Shown in pieces: positions 24,216 to 33,106 of a stretch of DNA of 64,000 bases (position 1 is the first letter of the stretch; each line of letters opens with the position of its first letter). The position numbers and the translations under genes were made by a program. The notes below the pieces were generated by a model. That model saw only the letters and a list, made by a program, of their open reading frames with translations, did not search any database and had not been told where the DNA came from. Source of the stretch: Candidatus Poribacteria bacterium (lineage in GTDB: Bacteria > Poribacteria > WGA-4E > PCPOR2b); NCBI GenBank assembly GCA_022826645.1, contig JAJDUM010000105.1, positions 38,480-102,479 of the forward strand. The letters are read 5' to 3'.

Positions 24216-25517
24216 ATGGAATCAACGACAGTCGCTGAATTGCGTGTGGGAACGGGAAGTGTGAATCTCCAAGCTGACGATTCAATGGTGGTCGCCGGCA
24301 GCATCCTGCCGAAGCATGTCAAGGGCCAAGAGGGCGAGTTGAGAGCAGTTGCCATCGTGCTTGAAAAGCCTCCTGCCCCCAAGCTTGCTATTGTCGTTTG
24401 CGATGTTATCGTTGTAGAACGCGATGATATTGACGCGGTGATCTCGGAGATCGAAAGGACGACCGACCTTTCCCGCGCCAACATCCTAATCAGCGCCACG
24501 CACACGCATCACGCACCGAGCACCATCGTCGTGCACGGCTATGGGCGTGACGAAGCGTTTTGCCAACATCTACGCGAAGGTATTATCAAAGCCCTTCAAC
24601 AGGCAGATGCAAACCTGAGCAACGACGAATCCCATTTCTGCTTTCATCAGGGCGAAGAAAATACGATCGGTGGGAACAGTCGTTTGCTGCTCGCCGACGG
24701 CACGATCTGGTGGGTGGGTTCCGGTACAGACGCGGTACGACCCACGGGTCCCTTCGACCCACAACTACCGGTTCTCGCCTTCCGCGACGCTGACGATCAA
24801 CTCCAAGCACTAATATACAACCACTCCACCCATACGATTGGAACTTGTAGCGGGGATGTCCGTTCTCCCAGTTTCTACGGCTTGACAGCGCAGGAATTGG
24901 AAGCCGAGTTGGGCGGCAGTGTGTGTTTTCTGCCGGGTGCATTCGGTTCGACACACAACGTCACCGAGGTACCACCTCCTGAAGCGGTTAAGCGACTCAA
25001 AGGGGCGATCACTGACGCTATGGGACAGGCAAAGCCGATGCCTATTGACAAATTGGCGTCTCTCCAACGCCCCTTTACGTTCAAAGTTCGGACGTTTGAC
25101 GAAGAGGTAGAGGACGAAAAGGTATCTTCGTACTGCCGCAAGCGTGTGCCGGACGGCGCGGATAGCACCATCAATGTCTTCCGAAACATGCGCCAAACCC
25201 TTGCCTCCCGACAAGGACAGGATCGTCAAACGACGCTCCAAGCGATGGTTATCGGTGAGGTCGCGATTGTCGGTGTACCGGGCGAACTGTTTACAGGCTT
25301 AGGCGTTGAACTGAAGGAACGCTCACCGTTTCAGCACACCTACGTCGTCTCGCTCGCCAACGATTGGATGGGCTACCTACCTGACCGAGAGGCGCACACA
25401 CTCGGCGGCTATCAAACGTGGATGGGGCTGCACAGTTACGCAGAGGAAGGCACCGGCGAGCGGATGGTTGATGAATGCCTCCGTATGCTCCAGCAACTAC
25501 AACAGGACTCAACCTAA
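24216..25517 (+). CDS. Neutral ceramidase-like amidase domain protein
   Basis: 433 residues. The phrases 'ISATHTHHAPS', 'YNHSTHTIG', 'LPGAFGSTHNV', 'GEVAIVGVPGELFTGLG' and 'VVSLANDWMGYLPDREA' match the neutral/alkaline non-lysosomal ceramidase N-terminal domain found in many environmental bacteria. The His residues would bind zinc. It lacks the C-terminal Ig-like domain and the signal peptide of secreted ceramidases, so the true substrate is likely another amide or ester. Its position in the dioxygenase/glycoside-hydrolase-like operon fits a catabolic role. Confidence 0.85.
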   Translation: MESTTVAELRVGTGSVNLQADDSMVVAGSILPKHVKGQEGELRAVAIVLEKPPAPKLAIVVCDVIVVERDDIDAVISEIERTTDLSRANILISATHTHHAPSTIVVHGYGRDEAFCQHLREGIIKALQQADANLSNDESHFCFHQGEENTIGGNSRLLLADGTIWWVGSGTDAVRPTGPFDPQLPVLAFRDADDQLQALIYNHSTHTIGTCSGDVRSPSFYGLTAQELEAELGGSVCFLPGAFGSTHNVTEVPPPEAVKRLKGAITDAMGQAKPMPIDKLASLQRPFTFKVRTFDEEVEDEKVSSYCRKRVPDGADSTINVFRNMRQTLASRQGQDRQTTLQAMVIGEVAIVGVPGELFTGLGVELKERSPFQHTYVVSLANDWMGYLPDREAHTLGGYQTWMGLHSYAEEGTGERMVDECLRMLQQLQQDST

Positions 25518-25540
25518 GAAAGACTCGGAGAGGTTTCAGT

Positions 25541-25933
25541 ATGGTGGACTATTCTTTTGATAGAGAGATCGAACTGCAACAGTTGCAGGGCCTGCTCCGG
25601 CAGACAGGATGGGCAAATAGGAGAAGCGTTGAGGGCATCCAACAGATGCTTGACGGTACGCTCCTCACCTTGGGGGCGTGGGAAGGCGATCATCTTGTCG
25701 GTTTTGTTCGAGTGATAACCGACGGCATCTACCGGGCGCTGATCGACGATGTAGTTGTAGAAGAATCGAAACGTGGAACGGGCATCGGTTCCGAATTGAT
25801 GCAACGGATAACCGAGCGGTTAGCGGGAGTAGAGGAAGTCTTTCTGCGTTGCGGGGAGCAGGTCGTTCCGTTTTATGAGCGCCACGGTTATGAGCGTTCC
25901 AATGGTGTGATAATGGATTTGAAAAAGGATTGA
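25541..25933 (+). CDS. GNAT family N-acetyltransferase
   Basis: 130 residues. An ATG at 25541 with CGGAGAGG upstream is chosen over an earlier in-frame ATG inside the previous gene. 'DDVVVEESKRGTGIGSELM' is the acetyl-CoA-binding motif A and 'FYERHGYERSNGVIMDL' the C-terminal motif B. It follows the ceramidase-like gene by 24 bases. The substrate is unknown. Confidence 0.9.
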   Translation: MVDYSFDREIELQQLQGLLRQTGWANRRSVEGIQQMLDGTLLTLGAWEGDHLVGFVRVITDGIYRALIDDVVVEESKRGTGIGSELMQRITERLAGVEEVFLRCGEQVVPFYERHGYERSNGVIMDLKKD

Positions 25934-25967
25934 ACCGGTAACGGAATTCGCACGAAAGGGCTGGATA

Positions 25968-26963
25968 ATGGCAGAAAAATCAAACGAGGGGCGTCCCTCA
26001 CATCCGGTACGTTTCGGGCAGACCGATCTGTATGTCTCCCAAGTCTGTCAGGGGACCGCATTTCGGAATATGCCACGGGCAGCGGATAACTCAATGGGGC
26101 TGCGTGTGCTGCGACACTGTATTGATGTGGGTGTGAACTTCTTCGATTCATCGAACGCCTACGGCTGGGGTGGGGCAGAAGAGACCTTGGGAAAAGCGAT
26201 CGTGGGGCGGCGCGATCAGGTGGTCATCTGCACCAAAGTCGCTGCGTCGTACCCTCCAGAAAAAGAGAGTAGTCCGGGAGAACCGGCGCGTTTCACCCAA
26301 GATTTCCTTTTCGAACAGGCAGAAGGCAGTCTGAGGCGCCTACAGACCGATTATATCGATCTCTACCTGCTACATCAGCCGGACAAGGTTACGCCCGCAG
26401 CAGAGATTGTCGATTCAATGGACGCGCTGGTGCAGTCAGGGAAGATCCGACACTGGGGTGTCTCCAACCATAGCACCGCACAGGTGAGCGAGTACGTCGA
26501 GCTTGCCCAATCGACTGACAACGCACCCATCGCAGGCACCGAAGATTACTATAATATCGCTGGAGAATCGTTGACAGATACAGGCGAATCCCGTGTGCAG
26601 CAAATGGAGCAAGAAATGTTTCCTGTATTGCGGAGATCAGGGTTGGGGCTCCTCGCTTTTAGTCCGCTGGACACCGGTCACCTTGTGCCCGGACGTAATG
26701 TCGATCCGGGGACACCGCTGGCGAGGCTGATAGAGGTCCTGGACAAAGTAGCTCAAGACCTGCGTGTCCCCCGCGGAACGGTTTGTGTCGCTTGGGTGCT
26801 GACCCATCCGGAGGTGACAAGCGTATTGGCTGGTGCTGAAAGCCCTGAACATGTCGAGGACAACTTCGTCGGCACACAGATTGTATTGCCCGACGCAGCG
26901 ATTGAGACTTTGAACGCTGCCAGTGCAGCTTACAGAGAACAACAGGCACAAAATTCGTCATGA
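25968..26963 (+). CDS. Aldo/keto reductase
   Basis: 331 residues. A TIM-barrel NADPH-dependent oxidoreductase: 'GVNFFDSSNAYGWGGAEE' (catalytic Asp and Tyr), 'QVVICTKVAASYP' (catalytic Lys), 'YIDLYLLHQPD' (catalytic His), 'IRHWGVSNHSTAQV', and 'VTSVLAGAESPEHVEDN' near the cofactor site. It is operonic with its neighbours (35 bases from the GNAT gene). It probably handles sugars or small carbonyls; I cannot resolve which. Confidence 0.92.
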   Translation: MAEKSNEGRPSHPVRFGQTDLYVSQVCQGTAFRNMPRAADNSMGLRVLRHCIDVGVNFFDSSNAYGWGGAEETLGKAIVGRRDQVVICTKVAASYPPEKESSPGEPARFTQDFLFEQAEGSLRRLQTDYIDLYLLHQPDKVTPAAEIVDSMDALVQSGKIRHWGVSNHSTAQVSEYVELAQSTDNAPIAGTEDYYNIAGESLTDTGESRVQQMEQEMFPVLRRSGLGLLAFSPLDTGHLVPGRNVDPGTPLARLIEVLDKVAQDLRVPRGTVCVAWVLTHPEVTSVLAGAESPEHVEDNFVGTQIVLPDAAIETLNAASAAYREQQAQNSS

Positions 26964-27045
26964 GATAAAACCGAACAGAAGGCTCCGCTGCCTTTGATAA
27001 AAGCGTTGTCTGAAACATCCACCCAAAAACCAATGGAGGAACAAG

Positions 27046-27705
27046 ATGAGACTTATTCTGATCGGCTGTGAATACAGTGGCACAACGACGTTAGCGCACG
27101 CAATCAACGAATGGACCAAAGAGACGATGGATAAGGAGTTCACCCTCATCCACGATCACTTCAAGCTGCCCGATACCAAGCCCCACGGTCCTGAACTGAC
27201 CGAGGAAGAAATCGCACAGTTCGATGCACTCAGTCCACGGTTGACAGAGGTTATAATGCGGCACAACCTCTACTATCACACGCCTGCTGAGTCTGCATCC
27301 GGAGAGGATTTCCTCGGAATCGGTGTCCATATCGAAGAAGGGATATACGGACCGCTGTACTACGGTTACGGGGCACCGGGCGGGCTGGGTGACCGGGAAA
27401 CGATCTCGCAAAGCCTTGAGAAGCGTATCCTGAATTTTGCGCCTGAGACGGTACTCGTCTTGGTGAAGGCTTCCCCCGAAGTCATCGCCAAGCGGATGAA
27501 CGAAAATCCCCATAAATACCCCGTTGTGCCTGAAGGGGACATCCCAGATGTGCTGCAAAAATTCGAGGAGGCACACCAAAACTCGTCGATCAGAAATAAG
27601 ATCACGTTAGACACCTCCACCGCGACAGTCGATGAGACGATAGCTGATTTTGCGGAAAAGATTCAGCCGTATCTGAACGAATCCGAACTCACAAGCCTTT
27701 CATAA
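27046..27705 (+). CDS. P-loop kinase-like protein of unknown function
   Basis: 219 residues, with GGAGGAAC before the ATG. A P-loop-like 'GCEYSGTTTLAHAI' stands at the very start, lacking the usual Lys (GTTT instead of GKTT or GKST). A conserved acidic strand 'TVLVLVKASPEVIAKRMNENP' recalls the lid region of nucleotide kinases. The replaced Lys puts catalytic activity in doubt. I recall similar proteins beside dioxygenase genes in environmental genomes but no defined role. Confidence 0.7.
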   Translation: MRLILIGCEYSGTTTLAHAINEWTKETMDKEFTLIHDHFKLPDTKPHGPELTEEEIAQFDALSPRLTEVIMRHNLYYHTPAESASGEDFLGIGVHIEEGIYGPLYYGYGAPGGLGDRETISQSLEKRILNFAPETVLVLVKASPEVIAKRMNENPHKYPVVPEGDIPDVLQKFEEAHQNSSIRNKITLDTSTATVDETIADFAEKIQPYLNESELTSLS

Positions 27706-27742
27706 GGGAAGCAGGACGACCCATACCGAAAGGAGCAAGGGA

Positions 27743-29194
27743 ATGGTAGACAAAGCGTATCTCCTTAGTGGCGACGAGATCCGGGATTTTATTGTCAACG
27801 GGTATATCCAAATCCAAACCGGTTTTCCGACCGATCTTCACGGGGACATCTATCAACAGATTGAAGAGATGCTTGCGAAGGAAGGCAATCCGGGTAACAA
27901 TCTGCTACCCCGAATCCCTGATATTCAGCGGGTTTTCGAGCACCCGAAGGTTTGTGGTGCATTGATCAGTCTGCTGGGTCCAGATTACCTGATGCACCCC
28001 CATCGCTACTGCCACCTCAACACGCCGGGGGGTGACGGACAGACTTGGCATAAGGATGACTATATCTTCGATCAAAAGGTCCGTCATCACCGCTTCCGAT
28101 GGGTGATAGCTTTCTACTACCCGCAAGATGTTACGGAAGACATGGGACCAACAGGAATCCTGCCCAGAAGACAGTATTACAATACGGTTTCCGACACGAA
28201 TCCAACACAGAGCATTGAGCGGGAGCAGGCACTCTGTGGAAAAGCGGGAACGGTGACAATCGTCAATTTTGATTCATGGCACCGAGCGACGGCGAACCGT
28301 AGCGACAAGAAACGTTATATGCTGAAGTTTCAGTTCACACGGATGAGTGAACCCTCCCAACCTTTATTGAGCAACGGACATACAAACTGGGGACCTACGG
28401 ATGGCGATGAACATCCGGCGTTATCGAGACATGTCTGGAACTGGCTCTCCCAAAGCGGTGATAGGTCAGGGCAAGGCGCATCTGATACAAACGGGTCTGT
28501 ATCAAAGCTGACAGCAGCGCTCCAAGACACCGATGAGAGCGTCCGTTTGAACGCCGCTTATGCGCTGGGCGGGATGGGAGAATCCGTTGTACCGGAACTC
28601 ATGCAATCCTTACGGGCTGAGGCTGAAGCGTTGGCGGAGAAAAATGTCGTGCATACCGCAGCAAATCCACAGGGCGGAAACCCGGCGGATCTGTATTCCT
28701 CTCAGGCACTGACAGAGGTAGGACAGTCCAGTGTGCCAGCACTGATTTCAGCGTTAGGGGACGCGTCTTGGCCCACCCGCGCTGCAGCTGCGGACACGTT
28801 GGGCAACTTAGGATCGCTGGCGGAGGAAGCCGTGCCGGGGTTGATTCAGAGGCTACGTGATGAGAATTCGTGGGTCCGTCGAAATGCAGCGGAGGCGTTA
28901 GGAACGGTTGCGGCACCCTCCGATGAGATTGTACCGGCATTGATGGAGGTTTCAAACGACTCAGAGATGCTTGTTCGACTCAATGCGGTGATGGGGCTGG
29001 CAAAGATTGGTCAATCGGCAGACGGCATTGTGCCAACATTGGCGGGAAGGTTAAACGATGAGGACCGGTATGTTCGTTTCTATTCGGCTACGGTACTACG
29101 ACAGATCGGAACGCCCGAAGCACAAAACGCTTTGTGGGACGACCTATTGACCTCTCGATGGTGCCCTATCACCACGGCGGAGAATCCGTATTGA
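27743..29194 (+). CDS. Phytanoyl-CoA dioxygenase domain fused to HEAT repeats
   Basis: 483 residues. The N-terminal ~245 residues form a PhyH-like Fe/2-oxoglutarate dioxygenase: 'TWHKDDYIFD' holds HxD and 'NFDSWHRATANRSDKKRYM' the distal His and 2-oxoglutarate Arg region. Residues ~250-480 hold about six HEAT/PBS-lyase-like repeats ('VRLNAAYALGGMG', 'TRAAAADTLGNLG', 'VRRNAAEALGTVA', 'VRLNAVMGLAKIG'). The repeats would provide a protein-binding scaffold. It is the last gene of the forward operon; its stop is 3 bases from the stop of the convergent ABC transporter gene. Confidence 0.88.
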   Translation: MVDKAYLLSGDEIRDFIVNGYIQIQTGFPTDLHGDIYQQIEEMLAKEGNPGNNLLPRIPDIQRVFEHPKVCGALISLLGPDYLMHPHRYCHLNTPGGDGQTWHKDDYIFDQKVRHHRFRWVIAFYYPQDVTEDMGPTGILPRRQYYNTVSDTNPTQSIEREQALCGKAGTVTIVNFDSWHRATANRSDKKRYMLKFQFTRMSEPSQPLLSNGHTNWGPTDGDEHPALSRHVWNWLSQSGDRSGQGASDTNGSVSKLTAALQDTDESVRLNAAYALGGMGESVVPELMQSLRAEAEALAEKNVVHTAANPQGGNPADLYSSQALTEVGQSSVPALISALGDASWPTRAAAADTLGNLGSLAEEAVPGLIQRLRDENSWVRRNAAEALGTVAAPSDEIVPALMEVSNDSEMLVRLNAVMGLAKIGQSADGIVPTLAGRLNDEDRYVRFYSATVLRQIGTPEAQNALWDDLLTSRWCPITTAENPY

Positions 29195-29197
29195 CGA

Positions 29198-30958
29198 TTA
29201 AGCGTCGACATCTCCCTGCCACAACCGTTGCATCTCTTCACAGGAAGCCAAGAGGGTGTCCAGTGTGCCTACCCCCTCAATCCGCCCGTCCTTCAGGACG
29301 ATAATCTTATCCGCCCGGCGGAGCGCTGGACGCCGATGGGACACAACGAGACAGGTTGAACGGTGTGTTTCAAAGACGCGATCCCACAGCACACCTTCTG
29401 TCTCTACATCCAGGGCGGAAGATAGGTCATCAAAGACAAAAAGTTCCGCAGGACGGACAAACATCCGTGTCGCAGCGGTACGTTGTATCTGCCCTCCCGA
29501 CAGCTTGACGCCTCGTGGACCTACTACTGTATCCAGTCCATCTTCGAGCGTTGGGAGGTCCTCCTCCATTACGCCCAATCGAATCGCTCGATTGATCGCC
29601 TCCGGATCATTTGGCAATCCCATGAGGATATTGTCCTTGAGCGGTTCGCTGAAAAGTTGCGGGACTTGCGGGGTATAGGCGCATCGCGGTGGCACGAAAA
29701 ATGATTTGGAATCGTCTACCAACTCCCCGTTCCATCGAATCTCTCCAGACTCCTTCGGCAGAACGCCGAGGAGGGTTCGCAGTAGGGTCGACTTGCCAGA
29801 TCCAATTCGCCCAGTAACAACGACGAATGAACCCGCGGGGATCTGTAGGTCGATTTCGTGAATTCCGTTTTCTGATCCGTCGTAGCGGTAGGTCAGTCCT
29901 TCGATCGTCAGTTCGTGGAGTTGGTCAGATTCTGTCTTGATAGGCACCGGGATGGTGGGCAGCTCGCCCCGGAGGTAGACTGGACTATGTTCAGCGAGGA
30001 CGCTTGGTGACCTCTCATCAATGACCCGCTCCATTCGATCAAAGGAGATTTCGGCGCGTGCGTGGTGGGTCATCACCGTCCCTAAGAGCGATCCACTTCT
30101 GGCAACTTCGCCTACATAGGTCATGAAGAGCGCGATATCTCCAACGGTAAAGTCGCCCGACCTCATCCGTTCCGCAACAAGTATGAGAATCACACCCGTC
30201 GCCACATTCCCAAGATTAAAGTTGATCGAGCGCAGGAGTTGTTCGAACAGGTTGTCTATCAGCGTGGATTTTCGTCGCGCATCGTTAAGCCGGCGGAAGT
30301 GCGAGATGACATTTGACTCCATCGTCGCGACCTTGATCGCTAATACCGCTTGGAACATTTCATTGATGAAGTTTGTCGCCTGCGCCGTAGCAATCCGTTG
30401 CGCGGATCGATATTTGTGGATGAATTTCCTTGCCGCATCGATGATAATTACGACGAGGATAGACGGAATGACCGTAATGAGCGTGATCATGACGTTTATC
30501 CGTACCATCCAGACGATAGCAAGCGCGGCAAAGATGAGGTTGCCCCATAGGTGAATGTACCGTTCCAAGTATCTGACAACCGTTCCCACATCGTCGCGAA
30601 AACGGTTGGTTACTTCGCCGGAGGCACTTGAGATGCGGCGCGGCGTGCGTACCTTAAGCAGGGCCGCCATCAAGTTTTTGCGCAGCAGCGATTCCACTGC
30701 GTACCACCAGCGGGGCCAAACGATCGCAGATCCAAACAACGTAATTCGGTCGCCAATTTCGACAGCGATAAACAGAGCCACGAGGGTCCATGGGGTGAAC
30801 CCCGCTTGCGCGTCGCCTGTGAGGGCATCGAAGAACGCTTTCATGACCAGTCCGGTCAGAAACGGGACAAGGTCATCCAGCCCTCGAAACAGTATCGTAA
30901 GCAGAAACAGGCCTGGACGATAACGCAGGAGTCTTATGGCAGCTTGCCCTGTTCTCAT
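29198..30958 (-). CDS. ABC transporter, fused permease and ATP-binding protein
   Basis: 586 residues. An ATG at 30958 with AAGGAG five bases upstream is preferred over an earlier one at 30985. An N-terminal exporter-type transmembrane domain (about six segments) is followed by a nucleotide-binding domain: Walker A 'VTGRIGSGKSTLLRT', signature 'LSGGQIQRTA', Walker B 'LFVFDDLSSALD' and H-loop 'VVSHRRPA'. It belongs to the MsbA/LmrA-like ABC-B exporters. As a single half-transporter it would homodimerise. The substrate is unknown. Confidence 0.92.
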   Translation of the reverse strand: MRTGQAAIRLLRYRPGLFLLTILFRGLDDLVPFLTGLVMKAFFDALTGDAQAGFTPWTLVALFIAVEIGDRITLFGSAIVWPRWWYAVESLLRKNLMAALLKVRTPRRISSASGEVTNRFRDDVGTVVRYLERYIHLWGNLIFAALAIVWMVRINVMITLITVIPSILVVIIIDAARKFIHKYRSAQRIATAQATNFINEMFQAVLAIKVATMESNVISHFRRLNDARRKSTLIDNLFEQLLRSINFNLGNVATGVILILVAERMRSGDFTVGDIALFMTYVGEVARSGSLLGTVMTHHARAEISFDRMERVIDERSPSVLAEHSPVYLRGELPTIPVPIKTESDQLHELTIEGLTYRYDGSENGIHEIDLQIPAGSFVVVTGRIGSGKSTLLRTLLGVLPKESGEIRWNGELVDDSKSFFVPPRCAYTPQVPQLFSEPLKDNILMGLPNDPEAINRAIRLGVMEEDLPTLEDGLDTVVGPRGVKLSGGQIQRTAATRMFVRPAELFVFDDLSSALDVETEGVLWDRVFETHRSTCLVVSHRRPALRRADKIIVLKDGRIEGVGTLDTLLASCEEMQRLWQGDVDA

Positions 30959-31504
30959 GGGGTCTCCTTGTGTACTTGGCGCCACGAGTCTGGGATATGT
31001 CTACCAAAATCAGGACTTGGGGTCATTATGTTGTTGTCTCCCGGAATCCACACACTGGCACAGATAAGCCTTAAAGTAGCACACTTACCCAAAAAAAGCA
31101 AAATTTTTCCTGTGTAGTTAGTACTCTGTCAGGCAAATTATGATAATCACCTGCATTGCGATGGCCGGTGCGGTTACAAACCGCACCTACCGGGCCTGGG
31201 GAACATAGAATTACCGATTTATGTTCTGAAACCTTATACAGTTTGTACTACATTTTTCTGACAATGTATTAGGTTCTGTTGACATTTCATCGTAGCCAGA
31301 TGACAGAGAGGCATAAATCGGTTCACTGACCGAGAAAGTCGAAAAAAGAAACCGAGTTTTGAAGAAAAAACTCGGTTTCCGAACGCTTTTTCATTGATTT
31401 AACGTTTCTCATGGTAGCAAAAGCGAAATGTCAGCACGCCCTAGTTAACGCGCCTGCATTTAACCGTTGGCTTGATTTCCGTGGATCTGCTATCGACATT
31501 TAAC
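30959..31504. other. Long intergenic region with hairpins
   Basis: No convincing gene. It holds a GGTGCGGTT/AACCGCACC hairpin near 31168-31193 related to the MITE cores, an AT-rich stretch, and the terminator hairpin at 31348-31379 listed separately. Confidence 0.5.
31348..31379 (-). terminator. Hairpin terminator after the lipoprotein gene
   Basis: Exact reverse complement of 6555-6586, including the loop. Read on the reverse strand it follows the lipoprotein gene by about 125 bases and is followed by TTTTTTC, which makes it a good intrinsic terminator. Confidence 0.7.
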
Positions 31505-31948
31505 TTAGTCTTCATCGGCAACAACCGTGTAGGGACCAACGGCTTGGCTCCGCATGCAGCCATCGCTTTCTGTCCATTCAACAGAAAAACCCTGAGTCCC
31601 TGGCTCTAAAATCAGTGAAACAACCCAGACTCTACCAATCCCATCAGCCTCCGTGGCTGTAGCTGATATCCCATTGGCAGTAACCTCTATAACCTCTGTA
31701 GGAAACGTATCGACAATCAACATGAACTCCTGGCTTGAAGAAATTACACCGCCGGGGGCAGGTGTAACAGTAAGTTGGCCAGTATTCGGCGGGCCTTGTT
31801 GCAGACAGGGGTCTTCAGGTTCAACCATTTCTGCCTCAAGTTCAGCCATTTCTGCCTCGGGCTCCGTGATATCCTTTTCACCACACCCTGTAATCAGAAC
31901 CAACGCACCGAAAACGATAATAGTGATGCACACAAATCTAACTCGCAT
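31505..31948 (-). CDS. Predicted lipoprotein
   Basis: 147 residues. An ATG at 31948 with GAGGG upstream is chosen because it gives an immediate signal peptide with lipobox 'LITGC' (Cys at about residue 23). An acidic low-complexity stretch with a repeated 'EPEAEMAELEAEM' pattern follows, then a beta-rich domain ('GQLTVTPAPGGVISSSQEFML', 'TANGISATATEADG', 'GFSVEWTESDGCMRSQ'). It could be an Ig-like or carbohydrate-binding surface domain. I do not recognise a family. Confidence 0.75.
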   Translation of the reverse strand: MRVRFVCITIIVFGALVLITGCGEKDITEPEAEMAELEAEMVEPEDPCLQQGPPNTGQLTVTPAPGGVISSSQEFMLIVDTFPTEVIEVTANGISATATEADGIGRVWVVSLILEPGTQGFSVEWTESDGCMRSQAVGPYTVVADED

Positions 31949-32109
31949 TTGTAATTTACCCTCTTTGACCAACCCAACACTTGTATGATAGTATAGCGTC
32001 ATTCAGGAACCGTACCCTTTGGACGATAAAAAGGGACGGAAAGCTCTTCTTACCTACGTTTCAACCGCTGTCCCGAAGAAGAAGAGACTGAAAGAAAGGA
32101 ACGCATATC

Positions 32110-33063
32110 TTGAAAGTTCTCATCACCGGTGCTGCGGGCTTCATCGGTTCACACCTCTGCGAGAGGTTGTTGGAGCGTGGCGATACGACGATCGCTTTAG
32201 ACAACTTCAACGATTATTACGACACTGCACGTAAGCAGGAAAATGTCCATCAATTACGCAATCACCCCTGCTGTATCTTGTCCAAGGCTGACATCTGCGA
32301 TGCGGAAGCTATCAATCGTATTTTCGCAGAGCATCGACCAGAAGCGGTTGTTCATTTGGCCGCTTACGGTGCTGTGCGCTACTCTATCGGACGCGCTAAA
32401 CTCTACACCGATGTCAACATCGGCGGATCTATTAACCTACTGGAAGCAGCTCGTGAGATTGGTGTCGAGAACTTTGTCTTTGCGTCCACCTCATCCGTGT
32501 ACGGAAACACGAAACAGCTGCCTTTTGTTGAGACAGATCCCTGTAATCAACCCCTCGCACCCTACCCTGCGAGCAAAAGAGCCGTTGAGTTGATGGGATA
32601 TACCTATCATCATTTACACGGACTGAATTTCACAGCGTTGCGTTTCTTCAACGTCTACGGTCCACGCGGACGCCCGGATATGATGCCGTTCATCGTTACA
32701 GATAGCATTGTTAATCGGCGGGAAATTGTCCTGTTCGACGGGGGACAAATGAAGCGTGATTGGACCTACGTTGATGATATCGTCGACGGCGTGATTGCTG
32801 CGATTGATAAGCCGTTGGGCTACGAACTTATCAACCTCGGACGCGGTGAACCGGTTATCATGACAGATTTCGTGGAAATCATCGAAGGGCTGGTCGGTGC
32901 CAAAGCAATTTTATCCACGCCACCCGCCCCACTCAGCGAACCGAAGATTACCTTCGCAGATATAGCCAAAGCGCATCGCTTGTTAGGCTATAATCCGCAA
33001 ATCTCTTTCAAAGCGGGGTTGTGTCAGTTTTGGGAGTGGTATCAGCAAGCGGTTATCAATTGA
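32110..33063 (+). CDS. NAD-dependent sugar-nucleotide epimerase (UDP-glucuronate 4-epimerase-like)
   Basis: 317 residues from a TTG with GAAAGGA upstream. An extended short-chain dehydrogenase: the NAD site 'ITGAAGFIGSHLCERLLERG', catalytic Ser/Tyr/Lys in 'ASTSSVYG' and 'YPASKRAVE', and 'RFFNVYGPRGRPDMMPF'. It is closest in look to UDP-glucuronate 4-epimerases and related GalE-type enzymes for cell-surface sugar precursors. It stands alone. Confidence 0.9.
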   Translation: MKVLITGAAGFIGSHLCERLLERGDTTIALDNFNDYYDTARKQENVHQLRNHPCCILSKADICDAEAINRIFAEHRPEAVVHLAAYGAVRYSIGRAKLYTDVNIGGSINLLEAAREIGVENFVFASTSSVYGNTKQLPFVETDPCNQPLAPYPASKRAVELMGYTYHHLHGLNFTALRFFNVYGPRGRPDMMPFIVTDSIVNRREIVLFDGGQMKRDWTYVDDIVDGVIAAIDKPLGYELINLGRGEPVIMTDFVEIIEGLVGAKAILSTPPAPLSEPKITFADIAKAHRLLGYNPQISFKAGLCQFWEWYQQAVIN

Positions 33064-33106
33064 CCGTTACAGGACTTTCCGTAGGTTGAGGCGCAAACGC
33101 AATCGC

